Shown one piece after another: positions 19,929-29,217 of a stretch of DNA of 64,000 nt; position 1 is the stretch's first letter, and the number at the start of each line of letters is the position of its first letter. The stretch is from Erythrobacter fulvus (GTDB lineage Bacteria; Pseudomonadota; Alphaproteobacteria; Sphingomonadales; Sphingomonadaceae): assembly GCF_028595285.1 (NCBI RefSeq), contig NZ_JAQQXQ010000001.1:394308-458307 (forward strand), read 5' to 3'. Under the pieces are notes generated by a model that worked only from the letters and a program-made list of their open reading frames with translations, ran no database searches and was not told the origin of the DNA. Both the position numbers and the translations under genes were made by a program.

Positions 19929-21056
19929 TTATTCGACGTCCTCGATTTCGACCGTCTCACCCGTCACCCGCTGCGCAAGCGCGGCGGAGATAAAGGGATC
20001 GATCGCCCCGTCGAGCACAGCGTCGGGCGAGGTCGAAACCACGCCGGTGCGCAGATCCTTGACCATCTGGTAGGGCTGCAGGACGTAGGAACGGATCTGG
20101 TGGCCCCATCCGATGTCGCTCTTGGCCGAATGTTCAGCGCTGGCGGCTTCCTCGCGCGCCCGCATTTCCGCCTCGTAGAGCCGCGCCTTGAGCATGTTCA
20201 TCGCGATATCGCGGTTCTTGTGCTGGCTGCGGTCTTGCTGGCTGGCAACGACGATGCCGGACGGCTGGTGGGTGATGCGCACCGCCGAATCGGTGGTGTT
20301 GACGTGCTGCCCGCCCGCACCCGACGCGCGGTAGGTGTCGATCTTAAGGTCGGCCGGGTTGATCTCGATCTCGAAAGAATCGTCGATCACCGGATAGACC
20401 CATACGCTGGAAAAGCTGGTGTGGCGCCGCGCCGAGCTGTCATAGGGGCTGATGCGGACGAGACGGTGGACGCCGCTCTCGGTCTTGGCATAGCCATAGG
20501 CGTTTTCGCCCTTGATCAGCAGGGTCGCGGACTTGATGCCCGCCTGCTCGCCCGCCTGATATTCGACTGTTTCAACCTTGAAGCCGCGCCGTTCAGCCCA
20601 GCGCGCATACATGCGCAGCAGCATCTCGGCCCAGTCCTGACTTTCGGTTCCGCCCGCGCCAGCGTGGATTTCCAGATAGGTGTCGTTGCCGTCCGCCTCG
20701 CCCGAAAGCAGCGCCTGCACCTTGTCGGCATCAGCGCGGTCGGCCAGCTGCGAAAGCGTGGCCAGACCGTCGTCAACGATCGCCTCTTCGCCTTCGGCTT
20801 CGCCCATCTCAATGAACTCGACTGCATCGCGCATTTCGGCGGAGATCTCGTTGACGGTGTTGACTGCCGTCTCGAGCGTCTTCTGCTCACGGCTGATCGC
20901 CTGCGCCTGCTTCGGATTGTCCCACAGCGACGGGTCCTGCACCCGCGCGTTGAGTTCGTCGAGCCGCCGAAGGGCGCGCTCCCAGTCGAGCGACTGGCGC
21001 ACCAGCGCCAGCGCCGCTTCGATCCGGTTGATGTAAGCCTGGGCCTCGGCCCGCAT
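19929..21056 (-). CDS. prfB: Peptide chain release factor 2
   Basis: Release factor recognising UGA and UAA, 375 residues. The peptidyl-hydrolase motif SGAGGQHVNTTDSAVRI is intact. The codon-recognition tripeptide, SPF in E. coli, reads SPY here (ISPYDSSARRHTSF). The frame is continuous from ATG 21056, preceded by GAAGGACTGACC, and there is no CTTTGA-type programmed frameshift near codon 25, so autoregulation by frameshifting is not expected. It is followed by the lipoprotein methyltransferase gene in the same direction. Confidence 0.97.
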   Translation of the reverse strand: MRAEAQAYINRIEAALALVRQSLDWERALRRLDELNARVQDPSLWDNPKQAQAISREQKTLETAVNTVNEISAEMRDAVEFIEMGEAEGEEAIVDDGLATLSQLADRADADKVQALLSGEADGNDTYLEIHAGAGGTESQDWAEMLLRMYARWAERRGFKVETVEYQAGEQAGIKSATLLIKGENAYGYAKTESGVHRLVRISPYDSSARRHTSFSSVWVYPVIDDSFEIEINPADLKIDTYRASGAGGQHVNTTDSAVRITHQPSGIVVASQQDRSQHKNRDIAMNMLKARLYEAEMRAREEAASAEHSAKSDIGWGHQIRSYVLQPYQMVKDLRTGVVSTSPDAVLDGAIDPFISAALAQRVTGETVEIEDVE

Positions 21057-21146
21057 GGTCAGTCCTTCAAGATAGGCGAAAACCGGCCCCGCTTAGCGCG
21101 GGTAGCGCGATTGTAAAGTCGTGCGCCGCTGCGCTGCCCGGTCTGC

Positions 21147-21680
21147 CTACCTCTTCAACGCGCGCACCGCGGCGAGGGTCTTTTCCACGTGGCCGCGATA
21201 ATCACTGTTCGAATGTACCGCGACGATCCGGCCATCGGTGGCGATGACATAGGACGTGCGGCTGGTCAGCCCCGAATTGCCGAGCGCCACATCATAGCCC
21301 TTGATCACGTCCGCGCCGGCCACGCCGACCGGGAAGGCATCGCGACATTCCTCGCGGCTGAACCGCTTGAGGGTGTCGATATCGTCATTCGACATACCGA
21401 TCACGCTCGCGCCCGCCGCTTTGAACCGTGGCATCGCCTCGGCAAAGGCATTGGCTTCAAGCGTGCAGCCCTGCGTGAAGGCCTTGGGGTAGAAATACAG
21501 CACCACCGGCCCCTTCGCGAGCGCGGCGGCGAGGGAGAAGCCAAATTCCTTGCCGGCGAGCGCCGCGCGGGTGGTGAAAGCCGGGGCTTTTTCTCCCACC
21601 GGCAGTTCGGCCGCAGCGGGGGTGGCGGTAACCGCAGCGGCGAGCGCGGCGGCAACGAGCGATACAAGCGTTCTGGTCAT
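21147..21680 (-). CDS. Exported peroxiredoxin (BCP/AhpC-TSA family)
   Basis: A 177-residue thiol peroxidase with an N-terminal signal peptide (MTRTLVSLVAAALAAAVTAT, cleavage near PAAA-ELPV). The peroxidatic centre PKAFTQGC has Pro65, Thr69 and Cys72 in the PxxxTxxC pattern; no Cys lies five residues later, so it is either 1-Cys or uses Cys near REECRDAF. ATG 21680 has GGAGG upstream. Peroxiredoxins of the BCP type are usually cytoplasmic; the signal suggests periplasmic peroxide removal. It stands 51 bases from mrcA. Confidence 0.83.
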   Translation of the reverse strand: MTRTLVSLVAAALAAAVTATPAAAELPVGEKAPAFTTRAALAGKEFGFSLAAALAKGPVVLYFYPKAFTQGCTLEANAFAEAMPRFKAAGASVIGMSNDDIDTLKRFSREECRDAFPVGVAGADVIKGYDVALGNSGLTSRTSYVIATDGRIVAVHSNSDYRGHVEKTLAAVRALKR

Positions 21681-21731
21681 GCCCAAGAAACCTCCTGGCC
21701 CCGCCCCGGTTCCCCGGCGCGCGGGCAAGTT

Positions 21732-24251
21732 TCAGTAAATTCCGCCCTGCTCTTCGACAAAGTCGCGCGGGGCATCGGGATCATCGTCGCGCACCGCGCC
21801 GTCGGCGTTCTGTCGGCCTGCACGGATAAGTTCGAGAATCTCGTTGCGGCGCGCGGCGATTTCGTCCTGGCGGGTGAAGCGCTCTGGCTCGGTATCCGGC
21901 TTGAACGCCTCCCAGATGATCGCAGATCGCGGATCGTCGGTGGGCCAGCCCTCGAACACCTGCTTGCCGGTGCGCCGGTCAACGCGGACCATGCGCACAC
22001 CTTCGGGCGCGACAGGCGGCAGGTCGGACCATTTCGCCTTGGTCTTTTCGATCATGCTCTTGATGATCGGCGCGGCAATGGTGCCTCCATAGGCATAACC
22101 GCCCATATTGCGCGGCTGGTCGAAGCCCACATAAGCCCCGGCAACCATCTGCTGCGTGCCGCCGACGAACCAGACGTCCTTCGGGCCGGTGGTGGTTCCC
22201 GTCTTGCCGAACAGCGGCAGACCAAGCGGATTGAGCACCGTCGCCGTGCCCCGGCTGACCGCGCCGCGAAGCATATGCATCACCTGAAACGCGGTGCGCG
22301 CGTCCATCGCCTGAACGCCCTTCAGGCCGAAGCGCGGCATCGGCTTGCCGTCCCATTCGTCCATCTTGCAGCCGCGGCAATCGCGGGAATCGGCACGCCA
22401 CAGCACCTTGCCGCGCCGATCTTGCACGTAATCGATCACGGTCGGCGTGTTTAGCCGCCCGTGGTTCGCCAGCGCGGCATAGGCAGCCACCATCTTCGAT
22501 AGCGTGGTCTCCCCTGCCCCAAGCGCGGTCGAGGGATAGGGATCGAAGCTGCCGATGCCCAGCTTCTCGATCTCGTCGACGACGTTGGTCATGCCAGCAG
22601 TCATGCCGATTTGCACCGTCATGATGTTCTGCGACTGCTCGAGGCCGTAGCGCATGGGGAACTGCCCCGCCCGCCCGCCGCGGATACATTTTTCACCAAG
22701 GTTCGCGCCCTGATAATAGCAGAAGCGCGAGTTATCGATCTGGGTCGAAGGGGTCATGCCGTTGTCGAGCCCGGTGGCATAGACGAACGGCTTGATGGTA
22801 GAGCCCGGCTGACGCATCGCCTGCGTCGCGCGGTTGAAGTCCGACAATCGGTGATCGAAACCACCCTGCATCGCCAGCACGCGGCCATATTGCGCGTTCT
22901 CGACGATCAGCGCGCCTTGCGCTTCGGGGATCGTGCGCACCTGCCAGCTGCCGCCTGCTGGGCTGGCTGCGATTACATCACCCGCCTTCAGACGGTCGGG
23001 CAGGTTGGTCAGCGGAGCTTCGGTTCCATCGGCGAATCCGATCCGTGCCGAGGTGCCGCTGCGGCTCGTGACGACGCCGACCTTCCAGTCGCGGAAATTG
23101 ATACCGAGCGGCGAGCTTTGCAGCTGGCTCGCCCAGTTGCCGTCTCTCACATCAATCGTCGCAATCGGGCCGGTCCAACCCCGGCCGCCATGATAGCGCA
23201 GCAACCCGTCACGCAGCGCGTCGCGCGCGGCCAGCTGGATAACCGGATCGAGCGAGGTCCGCACCCAGAGGCCACCGGCATAGACGCTGTTGGGACCGTC
23301 CTCGGCGGTCTCGCCGAAGCGGTCAATCAACTCGCGGCGCACTTCTTCGAGGAAGTAACCCGCATCAACGCTGCGTTCGCGGCGCTGGGTGACCAGCCCG
23401 AGCGGCTTTGCGACCGCCGCAGCTTCATCAGCCGCAGTGATGAACCCGTTCTTCTCCATCTGGTCGAGCACGAAATTGCGCCGTGCGACCGCGGCCTGCT
23501 CCTGACCCTTGCGGCCGTAACGTTCGGGGGCTTTGGGCAGAATCGCGAGGAACGCAGCCTCGTGCAATTCCAGATCGTCCACGTCCTTATCGAAATAGGC
23601 CCGTGCTGCCGCCTGAACGCCGAAAGAGCGCCGGCCGAGCGGGATTTCGTTGAGATATAGTTCAAGGATTTCCTGCTTGGTCAGCACCTGTTCGATGCGC
23701 CCGGCAAGGATCATTTCCTTGAGCTTGCGGGTAACCGAATATTCGTCACCCAACAGCAGGTTTTTGGCGACCTGCTGGGTAATGGTCGACCCGCCGACCG
23801 CACGCCCCGTGCGCATGGGGTTGAGATAGTCGATCACGGCGTTGGCGGTGCCGAAAAAATCAATCCCGCCATGGCTGAAGAAGGTCTTGTCCTCGGCCGA
23901 AAGATAGGCCTGGATCAATTGGTCTGGAAAATCGGCATACTGCAGCTGGACGCGCCGCTCGCGGGCGTAGGAATGGACGATCTCGCCATCATAACCGCGC
24001 ACCACCGTCGGCAGCGGGGTTTCGTAGGTCAGCAGCGCCTCGGCCTCGGGAAGATCGCTCGCCAGCCACACGAACACCGCGATCCAGATCACCAAGCCCA
24101 GCGCAAACAGGCTGGCGACAATCTTGAACAGCAGGCTTTGGCGCCACTTCGCGCCGAACCACGCCAGCGCCCCGCCGATGTCGCGGTTCACGCGATAGCG
24201 GAAATAGTCCCAGGCGGATTGCGGGGAGGATGCTAAAGGCTGATCGGTCAT
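21732..24251 (-). CDS. mrcA: Penicillin-binding protein 1A (bifunctional glycosyltransferase/transpeptidase)
   Basis: Class A penicillin-binding protein of 839 residues. A single N-terminal transmembrane helix (about 41-64) is followed by the GT51 domain with catalytic Glu120 in SAEDKTFFSHGGID and GGSTITQQVAKNLLL. The transpeptidase domain has the SxxK box in QPGSTIKPFVYATG, an SxN-type box in YGLEQSQNIM, and KTG in FGKTGTTTGPKD. It polymerises and crosslinks peptidoglycan in the periplasm. It lies 54 bases after the amidase gene in the same direction, a common pairing in this order of bacteria. Confidence 0.93.
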   Translation of the reverse strand: MTDQPLASSPQSAWDYFRYRVNRDIGGALAWFGAKWRQSLLFKIVASLFALGLVIWIAVFVWLASDLPEAEALLTYETPLPTVVRGYDGEIVHSYARERRVQLQYADFPDQLIQAYLSAEDKTFFSHGGIDFFGTANAVIDYLNPMRTGRAVGGSTITQQVAKNLLLGDEYSVTRKLKEMILAGRIEQVLTKQEILELYLNEIPLGRRSFGVQAAARAYFDKDVDDLELHEAAFLAILPKAPERYGRKGQEQAAVARRNFVLDQMEKNGFITAADEAAAVAKPLGLVTQRRERSVDAGYFLEEVRRELIDRFGETAEDGPNSVYAGGLWVRTSLDPVIQLAARDALRDGLLRYHGGRGWTGPIATIDVRDGNWASQLQSSPLGINFRDWKVGVVTSRSGTSARIGFADGTEAPLTNLPDRLKAGDVIAASPAGGSWQVRTIPEAQGALIVENAQYGRVLAMQGGFDHRLSDFNRATQAMRQPGSTIKPFVYATGLDNGMTPSTQIDNSRFCYYQGANLGEKCIRGGRAGQFPMRYGLEQSQNIMTVQIGMTAGMTNVVDEIEKLGIGSFDPYPSTALGAGETTLSKMVAAYAALANHGRLNTPTVIDYVQDRRGKVLWRADSRDCRGCKMDEWDGKPMPRFGLKGVQAMDARTAFQVMHMLRGAVSRGTATVLNPLGLPLFGKTGTTTGPKDVWFVGGTQQMVAGAYVGFDQPRNMGGYAYGGTIAAPIIKSMIEKTKAKWSDLPPVAPEGVRMVRVDRRTGKQVFEGWPTDDPRSAIIWEAFKPDTEPERFTRQDEIAARRNEILELIRAGRQNADGAVRDDDPDAPRDFVEEQGGIY

Positions 24252-24305
24252 GAGCGTCGGGCAACTAGCACGCAGCCAGCGGACAAGGCTAGCCGCTTTG
24301 CAGCA

Positions 24306-25205
24306 CTATGCACCTGCATCTCCGGCATTGCTGCGGCGTGCGAAATAGACGCGGATCGCTCGGGCCAGCACGCCGGCATATTGGGCCTGGCCTTCGGGCG
24401 TGGTCAGACGGTCGCGGTCGGTGCGGTTGGTCACGAAGCCGCTTTCGAACAACACCGAAGGCACATCGGGCGCGCGCAGCACCGCCAGCGCTGCGGAACG
24501 GCGGGGCTGCGGCACGAAAGCCAGCTGGTCGCCCCCCTCGCGCACCACCAGCGACGAAAATTCCAGCGCATCTTCCTGCGTCTGCTGCTGCGAAAGTTCG
24601 ACGAGGATCGCGCTTATTGCCTCGCTTTGCCCTTCGATCGCGATACCGTTCAACCGTTCGGCATCGTTCTCGCGTGCGGCGAACCGGGCCGCCGCCTCGC
24701 TGGAGGCGTCCTCGGACAATGTGTAAATGCTCGCTCCGCTGACATTCTCGCGCTCACCGGCGGAATCGGCGTGGATCGAAACGAACAGATCGGCATCGAG
24801 CTGGCGGGCGATCTCCGGTCGATAAGACAGCGGTAGGATGCGGTCATCATCGCGGGTCAGCGCAACGCGGATGCGCCCTGCACGCAGCAATTCGTCGCGC
24901 AGCGCCAGCGCCAGAGCCAGCGTGATGTCCTTTTCCTGCACTCGCTGGCCGCGCGCATCCTCGCCGACTGCGCCCGGATCCCTTCCGCCGTGACCCGCAT
25001 CGATTACCACCAGAGGAAGCGAGGGATCATCAGGGCCGGCGATTGCAGGCAGTTCAACGGGAGCCACCTCGCCCGCCAGCACAAAACGCAGGACATAGTC
25101 GCGCTCCCATTCGGGAACCGGGATGCGCACGCCAAGCGCCGCCGCGCCGCCAACCAGCAGCGCAGGGACCAGCAGCACGATCAGCAACAGGGTGCGATAG
25201 CTCAT
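24306..25205 (-). CDS. N-acetylmuramoyl-L-alanine amidase (Amidase_3)
   Basis: Zinc-dependent cell-wall amidase of 299 residues cutting the lactyl-amide bond between MurNAc and the stem peptide. An N-terminal hydrophobic segment (LLLIVLLVPALLVGGAAALG) directs it to the periplasm. Zinc ligands and catalytic residues are seen in VVIDAGHGGRDPGAVG, SIHADSAGE and VLFESGFVTNRTDRDRL. No AMIN domain is present. It probably shares a transcript with mrcA, and its start at 25205 faces rne across 426 bases. Confidence 0.92.
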   Translation of the reverse strand: MSYRTLLLIVLLVPALLVGGAAALGVRIPVPEWERDYVLRFVLAGEVAPVELPAIAGPDDPSLPLVVIDAGHGGRDPGAVGEDARGQRVQEKDITLALALALRDELLRAGRIRVALTRDDDRILPLSYRPEIARQLDADLFVSIHADSAGERENVSGASIYTLSEDASSEAAARFAARENDAERLNGIAIEGQSEAISAILVELSQQQTQEDALEFSSLVVREGGDQLAFVPQPRRSAALAVLRAPDVPSVLFESGFVTNRTDRDRLTTPEGQAQYAGVLARAIRVYFARRSNAGDAGA

Positions 25206-25631
25206 GTCTTGCCGGGCTTACGTTCTTGGCAAAGGATAACGCAATAGAGTTGCGGGGTTTGCCCCACAGTGCTAGCAGTCTCGACAGAGAGGTTGCAACC
25301 TGGTGCCCCGGCACCCGAACAGCCCGCCTCTCGTGCCGGGCTCCCTCTCTTTCATGGCTCCCGGTTTCAAGACAGGTTGATGCAGTGACAAGACGCTTTT
25401 CCCCGCAATCCAGCACAGCGCGCAGCTTCGCTGACTGTGCCGTTGCGGGCCGAAGCGCGGCACTACGCCGCGATCTTGCCGTTGCAGACACGAGCTTCGC
25501 GCTGATCGTCCCTTGCGGGCGCGGCGCGACAATCCCTTCCGGCTCTCCCTCTGGACAGTCCGGATCATCCCACAATCGGCGTCCCCTTTACGTCCCCTCG
25601 CGGGCAAGGCCGGACGCATGGAGAATATTCA
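25206..25631 (+). promoter_or_regulatory. Long non-coding leader between the amidase gene and rne
   Basis: A 426-base gap without a credible gene, containing the divergent promoters of the amidase and rne genes. Notable elements: a perfect palindrome GGTTGCAACC at 25291-25300, and an 8-bp stem CCCGGCAC / GTGCCGGG (25307-25314 and 25333-25340). A weak promoter-like TTGCGG (25250-25255) is followed by GCTAGC at 25271. GGAGA precedes the rne ATG. RNase E genes in enterobacteria have a long 5' UTR that binds RNase E for autoregulation; a similar role here is inference. Confidence 0.45.
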
Positions 25632-28379
25632 ATGGCAACGCGCATGCTTATCGATGCGCGCCACCCGGAAGAAACCCGGGTGGCGGTACTTCAAGGCAAC
25701 CGGATTGAGGAATTCGATTTCGAGTCTGCCGAACACAAGCAGATCAAGGGCAATATCTACCTCGCCAAGGTAACCCGGGTCGAACCTTCGCTGCAGGCGG
25801 CTTTTGTTGATTTCGGCGGTAACCGACACGGTTTCCTCGCCTTCAGCGAAATCCACCCTGACTACTATCAGATACCCAAAGCTGACCGTGAGGCGCTGCT
25901 GGCCGAAGAGGCCGAGGCCGCCGAGGAAGAAGCCCGTCTACGCGACGAGGAGGAGGACGAAGGCATCTCCCCCGGCGAGGAATACGACGCCGAGGATGAC
26001 AGCGGCGAAGCGCTGGCCGAAGATCTCGCCGAAAACGGGGTCGAGGAAATCGACACCTCCGACAAGGATGAAGTCGCCACCATCGAGGACGGCACCTCGG
26101 ACGAGGAATCCGGCGAAGACGACAACGACAACGGCGACGAGGAAGCTGACGGCGATTCCGCCGAAAACGACGATCAGGATCGCGGTCGCGGTCGTCGCGG
26201 GCGCCGCCGTCAGGGCAAGGGCGACAGCAAGGGCAGCCGCAGCCGCGCCAAGCAGGTCGACGAAGTGCGCGCCAAGCGCATGGCACTGCGCCGTCGTTAC
26301 AAGATCCAGGATGTAATCCAGCGCCGTCAGGTGCTACTGGTGCAGGTCGTCAAGGAAGAGCGCGGCAACAAGGGTGCGGCGCTGACTACCTATCTCAGCC
26401 TCGCCGGGCGCTACACCGTGCTGATGCCGAATTCGTCGAGCGGTGGCGGGATCAGCCGCAAGATCAGCTCGACCAGTGACCGCAAGCGGCTGAAAGAGAT
26501 CGTCTCCGATCTCAAGCTGCCCAAATCGATGGGCCTGATCGTGCGCACTGCCGGTCTTTCGCGCACCAAGCCCGAGATCAAGCGTGACTTCGATTATCTC
26601 GCCCGCGTGTGGGACGAGATCCGCGAAAAGACCCTTGCGTCGGTCGCGCCCGCGCTGATCCATTCCGACAGCGACCTTATCAAGCGCGCGATCCGCGACA
26701 TCTATAACCGCGACATCGAAGAAGTCGTGGTCGAGGGCGAGGAAGGCTACAAGTCGGCCAAGGCCTTCATGAAGCTGCTAATGCCCAGCCATGCGCGGCG
26801 GGTGAAGGCCTATTCCGATCCGGTTCCGCTGTTCCAGCGCTATGGCGCCGAAGACCAGCTGCGGGCGATGTATGATCCGATGGTGCAGCTGAAGTCGGGC
26901 GGCTATCTGATCATCAACCCGACCGAGGCGCTGGTCTCGATCGATATCAACTCCGGTCGCTCGACCAAGGAACACAATATCGAGCAGACCGCGCTGCACA
27001 CCAATCTGGAAGCAGCCAAGGAAATCGCCCGTCAGCTGCGCCTGCGCGACATGGCCGGCCTCGTCGTCATCGACTTCATCGACATGGAGTATTCCTCCAA
27101 TGTCCGGAAGGTCGAAAAGGCGATGAAGGACGCGCTCAAGAACGACCGTGCGCGTATTCAGGTCGGCCGTATTTCCAGCTTCGGCCTGATGGAAATGAGC
27201 CGCCAGCGCCTGCGCACCGGCGTGCTCGAAGCGACCACCCGCCCTTGCCCGCATTGCGACGGCACCGGCCTCGTGCGCACCGCATCGAGCGCAGGCCTTT
27301 CGGCGCTGCGGTTGATCGAGGACGAAGCGGCCAAGGGCAAGGGCACGCAGATCCGTCTGGCAGCCAGCACCGAAGCGGCGATCTACCTCCTCAACGAAAA
27401 GCGCGCCGATCTGGTCGAGATTGAACAGCGTTACGGCGTGAGCGTCGAAGTCGTGCCCGAAGGCGAGGACGAAGGCGCGAAGATGAGCGTTTCGAGTGGC
27501 GGCCCGCGCCCGGCGCAGGCTCCGCGTTTCGATCCGATCATCGACGAGGAAGAAGACGAGGATATCCCCGAGGAAGAGGACGCCTACGAGGAAGAAGAAG
27601 AGCGCGAGCCGCGTGCACGACGCGAACGTCGCGACAGCGCCGACGGCGAAGATGATGCCGGACGCAAGAAGAAGCGCCGGCGTCGGCGCGGCGGGCGCAA
27701 CCGCAACCGTCAGGATCGTGAGGATGGCGGCGAGGACAATGGATCCGAGCAGGCTCAGGATGGTGACGAGCAAGAAGCCGACGAGGCTGGCGAAGCGGCA
27801 CCCGCAGAAGGCTCCGACGAAAGCGGCGAGGAGCGCCCCAAGAAGCGTCGCCGTCGCGGCGGCCGCGGACGCAAACGGCGCGCCGATGGCAGCGAGGACG
27901 AGGCCGGTAGCGATCAGGCGCACGACGGTGATAGCGACGACGCCAGCGATGACGCCGTTGCAGCCACTCCCGAAGCCACTCCGACCGAAGAAGCAGAGGC
28001 CGCCGCAAGCGAGGCATCTGCGGAAACCCCTGCCGAAAAGCCGAAGCGCAAGCGAGCACCGCGCAAGGCCAAGGTGGTAGAAACCGAAGCCGACGTCGCC
28101 ACCGAGTTTGCACCAGAACTCGCGGCCGAACCGACCGAGGCAGAACCTGCCGCCGAAGAAGCCGCCCCTGCCGAAAAGCCCAAGCGCAAGCGGGCTCCGC
28201 GCAAGGCCAAGGCTGCAGAACCGGCTCCGGTGGAAACTGCCGAAGCCACAGAGCCTGCAGCAGAACCTGCCGCTGCGCCTGAAGCCGGCTCGGAAGAGTC
28301 CGCGGACGAGCCGGAAAAGGCCGCTGACAGCAACGTCAAGCCGCGCAAGGGCTGGTGGAGCCGCACTTTCGGCGAATAA
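25632..28379 (+). CDS. rne: Ribonuclease E
   Basis: Endoribonuclease and degradosome scaffold, 915 residues. The S1 RNA-binding domain (about 36-80) is interrupted by a highly acidic then basic insert (about 88-215) and resumes near RRYKIQDV. Catalytic aspartates lie in VSIDINSGRS (Asp438) and VIDFIDM (Asp481, Asp484); the Zn-link is CPHC (539-542). The C-terminal half is disordered, with acidic runs, Arg/Lys blocks (RRRRGGRNRNR) and the element EKPKRKRAPRKAK twice. The last residues KPRKGWWSRTFGE resemble the Gly-Trp-Trp tail that binds PNPase in Caulobacter RNase E. A terminator follows directly. Confidence 0.95.
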   Translation: MATRMLIDARHPEETRVAVLQGNRIEEFDFESAEHKQIKGNIYLAKVTRVEPSLQAAFVDFGGNRHGFLAFSEIHPDYYQIPKADREALLAEEAEAAEEEARLRDEEEDEGISPGEEYDAEDDSGEALAEDLAENGVEEIDTSDKDEVATIEDGTSDEESGEDDNDNGDEEADGDSAENDDQDRGRGRRGRRRQGKGDSKGSRSRAKQVDEVRAKRMALRRRYKIQDVIQRRQVLLVQVVKEERGNKGAALTTYLSLAGRYTVLMPNSSSGGGISRKISSTSDRKRLKEIVSDLKLPKSMGLIVRTAGLSRTKPEIKRDFDYLARVWDEIREKTLASVAPALIHSDSDLIKRAIRDIYNRDIEEVVVEGEEGYKSAKAFMKLLMPSHARRVKAYSDPVPLFQRYGAEDQLRAMYDPMVQLKSGGYLIINPTEALVSIDINSGRSTKEHNIEQTALHTNLEAAKEIARQLRLRDMAGLVVIDFIDMEYSSNVRKVEKAMKDALKNDRARIQVGRISSFGLMEMSRQRLRTGVLEATTRPCPHCDGTGLVRTASSAGLSALRLIEDEAAKGKGTQIRLAASTEAAIYLLNEKRADLVEIEQRYGVSVEVVPEGEDEGAKMSVSSGGPRPAQAPRFDPIIDEEEDEDIPEEEDAYEEEEEREPRARRERRDSADGEDDAGRKKKRRRRRGGRNRNRQDREDGGEDNGSEQAQDGDEQEADEAGEAAPAEGSDESGEERPKKRRRRGGRGRKRRADGSEDEAGSDQAHDGDSDDASDDAVAATPEATPTEEAEAAASEASAETPAEKPKRKRAPRKAKVVETEADVATEFAPELAAEPTEAEPAAEEAAPAEKPKRKRAPRKAKAAEPAPVETAEATEPAAEPAAAPEAGSEESADEPEKAADSNVKPRKGWWSRTFGE

Positions 28380-28402
28380 GAAACTAACAGATCAGGAATG
28401 GA

Positions 28403-28435
28403 GGGCGGGAAAGGACAACCTTTTCCGCCCTTTTT
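28403..28435 (+). terminator. Intrinsic terminator of rne
   Basis: Stem GGGCGGGAAAGG (28403-28414), loop ACAA, complementary CCTTTTCCGCCC (28419-28430) with a single G-U pair, followed by TTTTT (28431-28435). It is 23 bases after the rne stop and ends exactly where the stop codon of the converging methyltransferase gene begins. Confidence 0.9.
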
Positions 28436-29068
28436 CTATCCCGGCTTACGGGCGATCCCCCACTCCATCCATCCGGCGAATTGCGGCGCCTTGGGGGTAT
28501 AGCCCTCCCCCAGTGTCTCAACCGCAAATCCTGCGCCCGACAGCGCAGTGGCGATGGGGCGGCTGAGATGGCAACCCCCGGCCATGCGTTTCCACAAGGG
28601 CTCGATTCTCTCCTGCCATCGCCGCACACCGGCATCGGGCGCGCGGCCATGTTCGAGGAACAGCATCTGACCGCCGGGACGCAGGATGCGGCGCAACTCG
28701 GACATGACCCGGGCCGGATCATCGACCGAACACAGGGTAAATGTGCACACCACACAATCGAAACTGCTATCGGCGAAGGGGATAGCCTCCCCCCGCCCCT
28801 GCCTCAGATCCGCGGCCCAGCCCTTGTTCCGTGCCGCAGCCCGCGCGCTGTCCAGCAGGCCTTCGTGCGGATCGATCCCGGCATAGGAGGTGATCGCCGC
28901 AGGATCATAGAATTCATGGTTGATCCCGCCTCCGCAGCCCAGCTCGAACACGTCTCCCGCAGCCAGAGGCACCACAGCTTTGCGGCGCTTCATCACCTGC
29001 CCTTGTGAACAGGCGCAGGTGATGAGTTTCGGCATGATCCGCCGCTCGTACCACGCACCCAGCCCCAT
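28436..29068 (-). CDS. Class I SAM-dependent methyltransferase (UbiE-like)
   Basis: A 210-residue soluble methyltransferase starting at ATG 29068 behind a perfect GAAGGAGG site. Motif I is VFELGCGGGINHEFYD, motif II YAGIDPHEGLLD, and the later CVVCTFTLCSVDDP and LRRILRPGGQMLFLEHGRA are typical of the Methyltransf_11 group. A CACSQG segment near the N-terminus carries two cysteines. The relatives include enzymes methylating small molecules, lipids or phospholipids; substrate is not assignable. It diverges from the ATP-grasp gene over about 150 bases. Confidence 0.8.
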   Translation of the reverse strand: MGLGAWYERRIMPKLITCACSQGQVMKRRKAVVPLAAGDVFELGCGGGINHEFYDPAAITSYAGIDPHEGLLDSARAAARNKGWAADLRQGRGEAIPFADSSFDCVVCTFTLCSVDDPARVMSELRRILRPGGQMLFLEHGRAPDAGVRRWQERIEPLWKRMAGGCHLSRPIATALSGAGFAVETLGEGYTPKAPQFAGWMEWGIARKPG

Positions 29069-29217
29069 ATTGCCTCCTTCGCGAAATCCTGTCCGGCAGT
29101 CTCCGCCAAAGCCCGTCGCTTGCCAATCCTTTCCTTGCGCATTGGTGCAAGATTTGAGTGGCGATGCCCCCGGCAAGCCTGTATTGGCCGCGACCATTCC
29201 CGATGGACCGGAACACA

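Noticed and set aside
20950..21100. Programmed frameshift site in prfB
   Set aside because: No CTTTGA-type slippery stop near the start, and the frame runs uninterrupted from ATG 21056.
25043..25708. A protein-coding frame through the rne leader
   Set aside because: Runs through the amidase gene antisense and the rne start in another frame; Arg/Ser/Pro-rich with no motif.
26778..27923. A hydrophobic-looking minus-strand frame opposite rne
   Set aside because: Hydrophobicity follows from the acidic codons of RNase E read in reverse (GAG/GAA to CTC/TTC); not a membrane gene.
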